From Aptenodytes patagonicus (taxonomy: Eukaryota; Chordata; Aves; Sphenisciformes; Spheniscidae), in assembly GCF_965638725.1 (NCBI RefSeq), contig NC_134950.1, positions 30,566,932 through 30,630,931 on the forward strand: a DNA stretch of 64,000 nt. Direction: 5' to 3'. Within the stretch, counting starts at the first letter, position 1. Each line of letters starts with the position of its first letter. The notes beneath the pieces are model-generated. The model was given only the letters and a program-made list of their open reading frames with translations, was not told where the DNA came from and did no database searches. Below, one piece after another: positions 1 through 10,230 of the stretch. The position numbers and the translations under genes are program-made.

Positions 1-4
1 TAAG
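1..4 (+). CDS. possible last bases of CA1-like exon 5 (window edge)
   Basis: The window opens with TAAG followed by GTAAAC, a good donor context. Carbonic anhydrase exon 5 ends in a Lys codon (AAG) at phase 0 just before the Gly-Lys that opens exon 6, and exon 6 of a + strand CA gene starts at 984. These four bases could therefore be the end of exon 5, reading xxT AAG. Only four bases are visible, so this rests on position, phase and donor match. Confidence 0.35.
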
Positions 5-983
5 GTAAACATCATCACAGCCTGATATAATATACAGAGTAGTTAAATTAAAATCTATGCAGTCTCTCATATGCCTTTTTGAGGACTTCAGAATAATGCA
101 GGGGTTCAGCTGAAGGAGGCTGTTGAGACATAGGAGCTGAAAGCATGATCCTGGATGTGAGTTTATGGGATCCTGTAAGATATTTTGTATTGTTGAGGCT
201 GCACCCTGTAGACAGCTATGGGCTCTTTGTGTAAGAGTAAGAGTACACAGTTCCTGATCCCTACCTAATCCTATGCTTCTGTCTGTCTATTTAAAATTAC
301 CCCTGGTGTCCACCACCAGCACTCACAATGACAAACTGAAGTTTTGCTCAGTTGAAAGAGGGGAAAAAAGGGAGAAGAAATAACACCAGAACTGCACTTT
401 TCTTAAGCTGTTTTGTAAAGCAGTGACTATTCCCACTAAGCCTCTCATAAAGGCACAAGATAAGCAGAGATAGAATCTGAATATTTGAATTTTAGTGAAG
501 CATGTTAAAAATACTATACAGCATCTCCCACAAGATTTTAAAAAGGAATGTGGACTTTGACCCTGAACATGCAAGCATTATCAACATGTATGAATACTCC
601 CTTTAGCCTCAACAGACAGCTGAAAATTAATTATACACTGAAGTGTTTTGCTTGCTCAGGAGCAGAGTTCAGTATTTTGAAAAAAAAAACAAAACAAAAC
701 ACAACCCTGTAGTCAGTGATGACTGAACTCTTTGGTATCTGGTACCATTTGGGGGGGAAGTTGTTTTTTGTTTGGTTTTTTGAGTAACACTGCTCATCGT
801 CGGTGGTGACAGCCTAGATGTATCTCAGTGTCAAACTTACCACCAGGACAAGCAACTCACCTCTGATGCTATGAGGAAACACTAGTGTTTTGAAATGACC
901 TTCTCTGATTTAGGAACACACTCCCTTGTAGCCTGAGATGTAAATCCTATCTTACTCATGGGTTTCATGAGCATCTTCCACAG
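5..983 (+). other. presumed intron 5 of the CA1-like gene
   Basis: AT-rich non-coding DNA that ends in the acceptor TTCCACAG before the exon at 984. No earlier CA exon (Zn-ligand exons 3 and 4) is present, so if the four bases at the left edge are exon 5, this is the whole intron 5. I recognise no repeat family here. Confidence 0.5.
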
Positions 984-1139
984 GGTAAGCAAGCTCCCTT
1001 TTCTGATTTTGATCCTTCAAGCCTACTGCCTAAATCCATGGATTACTGGACCTACAATGGCTCTCTGACTCATCCTCTTCTCCGTAAGAGTGTCATCTGG
1101 ATTATCCTTAAAGAGCCAATTACTATCAGCTCAGAGCAG
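984..1139 (+). CDS. CA1: CA1-like exon 6
   Basis: 156 nt, phase 0 at both ends. The acceptor is CCACAG before GGT AAG; the donor is GAGCAG before GTACGG. It encodes GKQAPF, then [13 protein letters not shown], then [16 protein letters not shown]. The Tyr-Trp-Thr-Tyr block and Ser-Leu-Thr-His loop form the floor and gatekeeper of the active site. Confidence 0.9.
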
Positions 1140-2450
1140 GTACGGTATTACAAGGAACAAGACCCTTCTTGTCTTTTAGCTTTAGGGACATTATCACTTT
1201 ACATTGTATTGCTGCATTTTATTAGGTTTATTTGTCTCATTTTTACTGTAAAATGAGTACTACCTTTACACCACATTATTGCTCTTAATAAACACTTATG
1301 ATTCTGCCTCAGCCAGGTTAGGCTACTCACATCATACAAAGTCTTGTGGGCATTGAGATAAAATGACTTCAGATTGGTGGAGTTGCTTCCATTGCTCCAG
1401 GAAAGGCAGTTTGCTTACTTAAACTTCCTTGCAGTGCTGTGTCTCCCGAAGCAGAAGCCAGGCAGAAAGCTGAATTCTTCACATCTTCATTCCTACAAGA
1501 CTCCCCAAAAGAAATTCATATTCTGACCAAATCTCAGCCAAAAACCTCCCTGAGCAGGAAGTTTTGCGACATGCCACATGATTAAATAGCCAGAGTATAG
1601 TTGTCCATTCAGTGCTATCACAGAGTGGTTGGGAGCTGTACCAATTGCTTTATTATTGCATTATTTCCTAATAATGCCTGTAGGACAAGCTAAATATCCC
1701 TCACTGGCCTTACCAAGGTAAGTATTCTTTCTGTTCTAAACTCTTATGAAACTGTCTTATGCAGTTAAATTATTGCCACCTGTCCTTCCAAAGGTGTTTG
1801 AATTAATATCTTTCCAGATAAGGCTAGTTAAGTACTTTGAATCTTTGAAAATAAAAAGCACACATGTAGAAATAAATGGAGTATTATGAAGATCCTTAAT
1901 ATTTGTTCAAGCTGTTATTAATTGAGATATTAAATGGATAGGGGACAGAAATTAAGTACAAATAGTTTGACATAAAAAGCAATGTCTAAAGCAAAGTTGA
2001 ATTAGTTCTAAGGCATTGTTTTTTACTTTCACAATTGGTGATTATTTTTAATTTATCAAACCCCATTTTTTTTTACATAGGTGATAACACAGTGGTACCC
2101 ATGTCTGAAAGTTTCTGTGACAGTTGGATATAGGGGTGAATAGGATATTCAAAGATGGTTGTCTGTGGCAGTACTTCTGGCGCAGCATAAATCCTGACTC
2201 ACCACTGGATTAATTCAATATTATGAAGCTTGATTTTTTTAAAAATAGAAAGTTAGTTGGGAAGTATAACAATTTCTCACTGACGTGCAATATAAAAGTG
2301 AAAAGCTAAATATATCCCTTCCTTCCTCACCTCATTTAGCTGGCTCAATTCCGCACAATCCTGTCTTCTGCTGAAGGGGAAGCACCTTGTCCCACACTGA
2401 GCAATCACCAGCAACCCCAACTGCTGAAAGGCAGAGTGGTGAAAGGCTAA
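984..2450 (+). CDS. CA1: CA1-like cytosolic alpha-carbonic anhydrase, last two coding exons (partial gene)
   Basis: Alpha-carbonic anhydrases hydrate CO2 to bicarbonate with a Zn2+ held by three His; the cytosolic isozymes cluster in amniotes. Two exons are visible: 984-1139 (156 nt, 52 codons, starting [16 protein letters not shown]) and 2340-2450 (36 residues plus TAA, starting [14 protein letters not shown]). Phases are 0/0, and the 156-nt exon length equals that of exon 6 in the neighbouring CA13. The catalytic-loop motif reads SLTHP, giving the Thr199 gatekeeper and His200; His200 is the hallmark of CA1 in mammals (CA2 has Thr, CA13 Val). The order convergent to CA13 also matches mammalian CA1. 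Oddities: Pro202 is Leu, and the C-terminal Arg-Pro of the usual RPxQPLKGR is Gln-Gln, so the enzyme is diverged or under relaxed constraint. It could instead be another lineage-specific cytosolic CA. The exons carrying the zinc ligands lie outside the window. Confidence 0.85.
1140..2339 (+). other. intron 6 of the CA1-like gene
   Basis: 1.2 kb of AT-rich sequence between a GTACGG donor and a TTTAG acceptor. I see no exon or recognisable repeat. Confidence 0.75.
2340..2450 (+). CDS. CA1: CA1-like exon 7 (terminal)
   Basis: 111 nt after the acceptor CTCATTTAG. It reads [14 protein letters not shown], then a variable stretch, then LLKGRVVKG and TAA. LAQFR and LKGR are family signatures. The Arg-Pro that normally precedes QPLKGR is Gln-Gln, and the following Pro is Leu. 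Confidence 0.88.
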   Translation: MAQFRTILSSAEGEAPCPTLSNHQQPQLLKGRVVKG

Positions 2451-2912
2451 TTCCAGACAACCAAAGCAAATCTGGAGAACAGTCTGCTCATCAAGAGCAA
2501 CACATCCAAACAAAGACCACGGAAAAATCTACCACAGAAATGAGAATGTGCATGTGTTCTTAGTTGCAATATTCCTGTCCTGCCAGAAGCAGTTGTAATT
2601 CACTGTGGCATTCGGCTAGTGCTTTTACTGGAATTAATCTATATTCTTTTTGTGGTAGGCAACTAATCTGTTTTAATGCATGACTTTTAACAGTGAAATG
2701 TACTGTAAAATTTTTAATGAATCTTCACATTCCTTCTGATGTTCTAAGTAAACTGTGGTGATAAGAAGCAAAGTAATTGTTCAGAGTGAAATTAATCAGT
2801 ACTCAGCTTCCCACAAAGACAGTTTATGCAACTGTATGAGATATCTGTTATTTTTTGCAATGAAATTGATACCGTTAATGTCAATTACTAATGGGTTATT
2901 GTTGATTTGGCT

Positions 2913-2975
2913 AATAAAAATGGTTTCTTTTTCTAGTTTAGCTGATATATGCCTGATTAAAATTAAATTAATAAA
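2913..2975 (+). terminator. candidate polyadenylation signals of the CA1-like gene
   Basis: AATAAA occurs at 2913-2918 and again at 2970-2975, 463 and 520 nt after the stop codon; a third lies at 3109-3114. Which one is used cannot be told from sequence. Confidence 0.45.
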
Positions 2976-5900
2976 GAAAGCGCTTTAAAATGAAACAGTA
3001 TTGTAACAGTGCTATGCTAACAGTGTTTTAAAAGAAATTATGTGACAATTGCTGTTTTATTTCACCTGCAGATCTACTAAAGGATTATTAGACATATGTC
3101 CATGGAAAAATAAAGCACCTTGGTCTGACTGTACATTTAAGTCAAACACTTACAGCACCAGTTTCACTATTTCTCAAGCAGAGCAGTACTCAGCTTTGCA
3201 AATGGCTCCAGCAGTGACAAATGAATTATTTAATAGCCAGCAGTGTCAAAGGTCTGAAGAAGATAAAGTCAGACTCTACAGGGAACAACATAAAGCATTA
3301 GAACAGAAATTAGGTTTCCAGTTGACCCCATTATGTAACTTAAATGTTATTTGACTGAAATGACAAAGTACCTTCATTAAATTACGTGACTATTATCTGT
3401 TGGGGTTTTGCAGCACATGTTGCTACAGATATAGTTTCTTCTTTACCATTTGCATGCTTTTGACTATACAGTAAAAGCAGTACTGTAAACATTTACAGTT
3501 CCTCACACTTCCTCTGTAAAGTACAGAAAATTTTCAAATCCATGTTCCCAACATATTCAAAAGCTGAATTGCTTTAAATGCAAAATACCACCTCTGCTGC
3601 AGTCAGCTGCATTCAGTGGGACATACTCCTAGGTCCACCTTTCCAGCTAACCAGTGTGTGTACCAAACAACTGGATCAATAAGGCCTTGGTCTGTGACTC
3701 GCCACCATAATCTAGTGGCAACAATTATCATACCAGAACATGTGAAATGAATAACTAATTACTTGCCCCAATCAAATTATCTTATACCTGGTTGGCGTGT
3801 GTACCCTTACTGCCTTGTGCCATTAGCCTGTTAAGCACAATGACAGAAGTCAAGACTCCAACTTAATTCAATGCAATGCATTTCTAAGAAACACAATAAA
3901 ATCATACCAAGACCTATCTTTATTCTGTTCCAAAAAAGATGCCACATTTATGGCTAACTTTCCATATGAAATAGGTTTTGAGATATCACAAGCGATTTTC
4001 ACCTGAAAAAAGGAGGTAATTTAGTCTTATTCTCCTAGCTTGGAAAGAAAAGAAAAATTAATTTAAAGTGCAGAAGAGTGAGCACAAACTGCAGACAAGC
4101 ACACAGCAGCTAAAATGTAATACTTCAGCTTAGTCTTAGACCTCCACCTTTATGAACAAGAATCTCCCTTCTGTCAGAAAAGTTTCTTTTCCTAATAATA
4201 TCAATCCCTGATGCAGAATCATGAACAAAATGGGAGCTCACCCATGAGCATGGGAATGATGAGCTCAGTATTCAAAAGCAGTCTCCACTTCTGTGCTAAT
4301 TAAAAAGCACACAAATCAACATTCAGATATTCCTGCCATCCTCATCAGCAATACCTATTTCCTATTACCTTATTAAGCAAAGCTAGTAAAATGTCTCTTT
4401 CTGTCCACAAACTTACAAAAAGAATTACAAAGAGGCCAATAATTCCCTCAGGTAATTGATACCTTCTTAATGAGCGATCCTGAAACCACACCGCTGGTCT
4501 CTGCCTTAGTGCAACAACTGCATCATCCCTTTAACTGCCGTGAACAGGAAGATAATCATTTTCACTCCTCTCAGTTCTCCAGAAAAAAATCTGATGGTGC
4601 TTGTGGGAAAAGTGAGAACAGACACACAGCTGTTCAACTGAAAACAGTTCGACTGGTTTCAGAGGAGGCATCTTCCTTGTGATGGCAAAAAAATTAAACT
4701 TCACAAAGAGAACGCAACGGGCACACGTTTGAGAAATGGGAACAAATCTTGTTAGGCAGAACAACAGCTTCCTATACATTGCTGTTTCATTCAGAGTCTC
4801 TTTAAAAAGCTCTCTAACTAGTGTCCTGAGCTGTATCTTGTAATTTCTCAGATTTAGAGTGTGCCTGAGCTGCAGAGCTGTGGGTTCAATCAGTTGGAGA
4901 CCTTTGCATGTGTGCACAAGGGTGACAGGAAGCGGGCAGCTGGATCTACTGGTTTGTCTCAAGTTCATCTCCAACATAAATGACTTCACCCTGCTTCTTT
5001 TTGTGTAACTTCTTTGGAAAATTACTTTAATAAAATACATGTTGAAAACATCAAGTAGGAACAACTGTGAAAATCAAATGGATCTGATTATGACAACCAA
5101 GAAATTGAATAAGCAATTCATAGTCTAGCAAATGGTAGGGCAAAGGAAATGTCCTTGACTTGATCAAGGAAAGCAAGCTCATTTCATAGTATCTCTAGAC
5201 TTTGACTACCAGTGAAGGAGAGATCTCTTATCTTTATAGCAAAGAAAGAGAACAAAATACAAACAGGATTTTATTTTAGGACATAAAGCTATCACTATAT
5301 TGACATCTAACGGTACTTGCTGGCAATATAAAAGAGATGGAAAGGAAAATTACCCAGTGCAGTAGTTTGAATGGGTGATTTCTCAATGCCAAAGACTTGA
5401 GGAAATTACACAGAAAAACATAAATATTTTAAATCTTATTTTAAGAATACCATTTCTGTCTCTTACCAGAATGAATCGTTTTCTCATTTGCTGCTCAATA
5501 TTTTATCCATACATAAAAATAATGGTATCTGTGTGCTGTGCACCAATAGCCAAACCCCACAGTAAATCACCTTTAGTCCCAAATGACAGAGAAACACGCA
5601 AATGCAAGCTACCACAGACGCAACTCATCTAGAGAACTGCTAAGCTTCTCCTCATCTTGCAAAGTCTTTCAAAATACAGCAACTCTGCTAAAATAAAGTT
5701 CCCTTCTGTAGCTCCACAGCTGTGAAAAAGTAGTTAACGCTTAGCATTTAGCATCTGATCAGCAGAATGGGCTTCAGGTCAGGCTCCAGCAACCCCTTCC
5801 ATCTTGACCTCTGCTGGGCACATTAACTAGGACTCCTTCATTGGGGTTATAGGACAAAATTGGGTTGGTTAATGTTCCACATTCATTTTTTCTTTAGAAA

Positions 5901-7424
5901 ATCCTTCCTAATTCAACTTTTCCCTCATGTTGAAGGAAGAAGTGTACTGTTAGAACCACAAAGGTGTCAACTGATAAGTGTGCTTTGAGAATGCCCAGAT
6001 AAAACCCTGTAGATGAGATAGCCTGAGGAGGCCTAGTTAATAGCTCCTGATACAGCTAAGGGATTTTACTGTAGGGTCTGTAGATCTTTTGGAAAAGGAA
6101 AGACCTTGTACAAGAAGTCTCACTTCCTTCACAGGACTTTCTGGGAATCCTCTGCATCTTTAATCCTATCTATAACAGGCGCAGCAATGCAGGGCTGCAG
6201 TGCTGAGCAAGCCCAGCGGCACAGGATGGGAAACACAGGGCTTGGAAGCAGCTAGCAACAACGCTGGGCAGTGGAAGAAACCACTTAAAACTGAAGTCAG
6301 TTGCAGTAGAACATTTAGAAAATGTCCAGATGTAATACTACATCTTGAACGTTTTAAAATTGTTTTTCAAGCAAAACTGCTTGTCAAAATCAACACATTC
6401 ACTAGCTATTCTGAATTTCTTGAGTGCATTATTTATCAAAGAAAAGAAAAGAAAAAAATTGCTGAAAAAATCCCGCCAGGATTAATGGTGTACTGCTGCC
6501 TATGTTATGGCAATGCATTATAGCTTCCTTGCATGCTTTATTCAAATTTTTCTGCATTAGCACAGAGCTCAAATAAAATGCATTTATTTTCCGACTGCTT
6601 AAGCCATTAAGTCTTTGCTTATGCTAAGCAATGCTCTGAGGTAACCAAGATATCACACCATAAAAACTTTAAAATCAACAAACTAAATTGTGCCACAAGG
6701 TTCACCATAGTGTAGCTAGAGCCAAGTCAGCTTAAATAGTATATGTGTAGGAAAAATACACCTATGGGATTGTGTTCACGTCAGTACAGTATACTGTGAC
6801 TAATTTCTTTAAGGGCTATCCCTTGCAGCACTAAGTCAGCCAAAGGTGTAAGGTTCCTCTCAGAAGGGTGCTAAAGGAGCCTGTGTGACAACGAGGCACC
6901 TGCTCCCCTGAGGGACCAAGTGCCCTTCATCCCCAAGGCGTCCCGCTGGCTTCCAGCAGACGAGCAAAGGGTGGTGCTGCCACAGGGCGCTGGCCTGCCG
7001 GGGTCCACGGAGCCCGAGTGGATGCAGGACCAAGCTGTGCCATTTTGGGAGCCGTGATAGCAGCAGCACTTTCTGTTCCTGCAGCCTGAAATGAGCACTT
7101 CCCTCATCGCCAAACTATCGCCACCTGATGATCCCCTTTTAGATATCCATTACATTCACTTCCTATTTTGTCTGTGGAGAGCTACTGCTCACATTTGGAT
7201 AAAACTGTGAAATCAAGAGGCTGGAATATCTTATCCCTGATATTCACTGTATCGGGCAATGTGTAGCCTCTGCTTAATTTTCTCATAAATATACACACAC
7301 ACTCCAGGGTGGAAATTTAAGAGCGAGCTGGGGAAAGCCCCAAGCTTCCCTTTCTCTTCCCACCCCAGGGGGGAATCAGCTTAATTCCTTACATACCCTT
7401 TGAACAGCATTTACCCCTCCTCAG

Positions 7425-7780
7425 GACACCCGTGAGCTTAAATCCATCCCGCCCAAGCAAGAGAAACCTGAGGATGGTCGAGGGGCGACCGAGCATGTCG
7501 CATGCCCGGCAGCTCTTGGCGCATGTCGCTCAGCGGGACGATGGCTGCCGGAGCGACGCCTCAGTAACTGGATACAGCGGGGCAGGGGGGCAGTGTGAGT
7601 CCACCAAAACGCTGCCGCAGAGCATGGCCGGGGATGGGCCTGTGGGTCGGCTGTGCACGACCCACGCCAGGCCCCAGCTGCAGCCGCATCTTCACTGAAT
7701 TCAGCCCCAGCTGAGCCCGCTGGCCGCCAGGCTCACCCCCGCTTAGATGAGCGCTGGCTTTGTCAGCGTTGGGTAAGACA
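7425..7780. promoter_or_regulatory. orphan CpG-island-like segment
   Basis: I hand-counted about 26 CpG dinucleotides in roughly 330 bp of about 60% GC. That is near the number expected from base composition, against strong CpG depletion in the flanks. It is not attached to either flanking gene. A GC-rich shoulder with fewer CpGs extends left to about 6880. It could be the promoter of an unannotated transcript, an enhancer, or the decayed island of a lost gene. The 88-codon frame inside (7432-7698, +) has no recognisable domain. Confidence 0.45.
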
Positions 7781-10164
7781 GTTTCCTAAGCAGCATTTTT
7801 GACCTTTTGGTCACAAAAACATAAGACACGCACAGGAATCCTGGCGGCACGAGGATGTGCTTTTTTGAGACACCACAAATTTGATTTGTGGTGATGATTT
7901 GGCCTGCTCTTATTCTCACTGAAATCTTTAGCAAACTACCTGTTGACTGAAGTGGAACAGGACAAAGCAGTGAATGAGGCTGAAAGACTAAAAAAAAATA
8001 GTGTCTGGCGTGACAAAATCTAATGCAATAAAACCTCATCTCTACCTGGGACATTCAGTTACCAGAGCAATGTAATAACATCAATCAATATAAAAGACCA
8101 AGTCATGCACTACAATACTTTTATAAATGGTAACTTTGAACATACCCTCTCCTGCCCTGCTGTAAACTTGCTCCTTCAGATGGAGGGGTGTTAATCAGGA
8201 GAGAGCTGAGGACCGGGGCAATCTGGTCATCTGGGCCACCCCTTGAAACCAGTCTGCTTCCTCATGATAAAGAGACACTAGCCCTCGGCACACCAACAAC
8301 ATGCTGTCAGGAAACGTTTAGATTTACCCTTGAAAAATGTGTTAGGACAGATTTGGTAGTAGTGGCACAAAAAGTTGTCAGCAGCTGATGCAACAGGACC
8401 ACCCCTGTCTTATCGGGACGTTCCCCATGAGGAAGAGCAAGGAGGGGGACATCCACAGCTGCTGCTGTGCAAGCGATTGGGCTTCCCTGCAGTCCTCTGG
8501 GGGAGGCCAGATCTGCACGTCCCCCTCCTTCCCTCACCAAACTGTGCGCTCTTCCATTGATTCGCACTGTTGTGAAGTGTGGTCTAATATCCTTTCACAG
8601 AACCTTATTTCTTAATTATCTCCATGGAACCATACAGGCCGTTTCTGCAATGGCAACATACTTTGGAGGCATGGTCCAGTAGAGCCATTGTGTCTTCTGT
8701 CTGTGAAAATGCTCAAATGCAAGAGGAGTGCCTGAAATGGTCACACTCCAACTATTCAGAGTGCTTTCAGCCCTTGAACAAGTCCTATAGGATTAACATT
8801 AGGCAGGATTTTACAAGGCTGCCAGATAAAGATGTTGCATTTTGCATTTCCATTACATTTCCCACATTACTTTCCCACAGCAAAGTTTGTAACATGGATT
8901 CTTTTATTATTGGGTCAAGGGAGAGAAAGGCTCCAGGGAAAGCCTCCAGACAGCTTTAGATAATTATTGCAAAGGAAAGCTCTGCCAAGACCTACAGAAT
9001 TGTTTCCTATTTTACTCATTGTACCCTGCTTCTGGCCTCCTAGGTTTCCCTGGTATGAACATTGCTGACCTATCCTGTGATCCTTTAGCCTTCCTTCCAA
9101 GTATTTGTTGTATGCATATTTCTTTCTTCAAGTGACATTTTAACTCATTTTAGCATATCTGATTGATGAGAGGGAGGTGGAGAACAGATGTTTGGCTTAA
9201 GCAGTTGCAAGACCAGACACTTGTGTACAGGAGATCAAGCTCTAGACCTGTTTCTGAAATCTCATTTCTGTGATACTACAGCAAGTTGGGCCAGTTGTGA
9301 AAGGAGCATAGAGTGAATTCAAATAAATGATTCAACAGAACAATATTGTAAGTATAGAGGAGTATATATTAAAACCAAATTGTGTTCAAGGCTGTGACTT
9401 ACACAGTGTTCATACTCGTGTTCTTCTGTGGATCTCCAAGCATAAAGGGATATAGTTATTCTAGTGGGAGGGTTAAACTAATACTAAGATTCAGCAACTA
9501 CTCCTGAACGCTTGTTTCCAAAAGTTATGCTTTGAAATCTCTAAGTATCACAACAGAAGTGACCCAACTTGCCACAGGGCTGGAGCTGCCATTAACTAGG
9601 AGATCTCTCAGGTAGTCAGTACTTCAAGGAAATTAAAAGCTTCTTTTTAAATGGCTAATCAAGGGGTTAAGTACCAGTTTGAAAATACTGATGTGATGTG
9701 ACTACTGCAAAACCACGAAGAAAAATGGTGAGAAGTTAGAAACAGAACAGGGTTTCTGCCCATGCTAGAGGTGGCTCGGCCCCCTAGAGCAGACCTACGA
9801 TTAAAACACAGCTTTCCAAAAACACCTTCTACTGCTCTCCCTGAGACAGATACATGACCTGCCCCTGGCCTAAAGTCAACTCTTCCCACACACCCGTTTT
9901 TCCAGGTTGCAAACCAGAAAGCTCCTCTTTCCTCATAGAGAAAGAAGAGGCAGCCCAATTTCTAATTGCTCCCATCCTCCTTAATCTCACCCACATGCTC
10001 CTGGCTTTGACCGCAGGACCAGTTGGTTCTAGTTTGACCACATACCTAACAAAGATGGTGGTTGTTTCCATAGTTAAATCAGCATTCACTTATGTGCTGG
10101 CTTCTGTGACACAAAAATCTTAAATTTCTGCTGAAAGACAACAGACTTAGGAATGGAACAAGCA

Positions 10165-10230
10165 TTGATACACCCATTTTGCAAATAAGGAGAAGCACAA
10201 GAAAGGCTTACAGTAGGATTCAGAAGATGC
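10165..10230 (-). repeat. possible MIR-like SINE remnant
   Basis: The text CCCATTTTGCAAATAAGGAG followed by a purine-rich AAGCACAAGAAAGG resembles the CCCATTTTACAGATGAGGAAACTGAGGCACA segment of MIR in antisense. It is short and weak. Confidence 0.25.
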
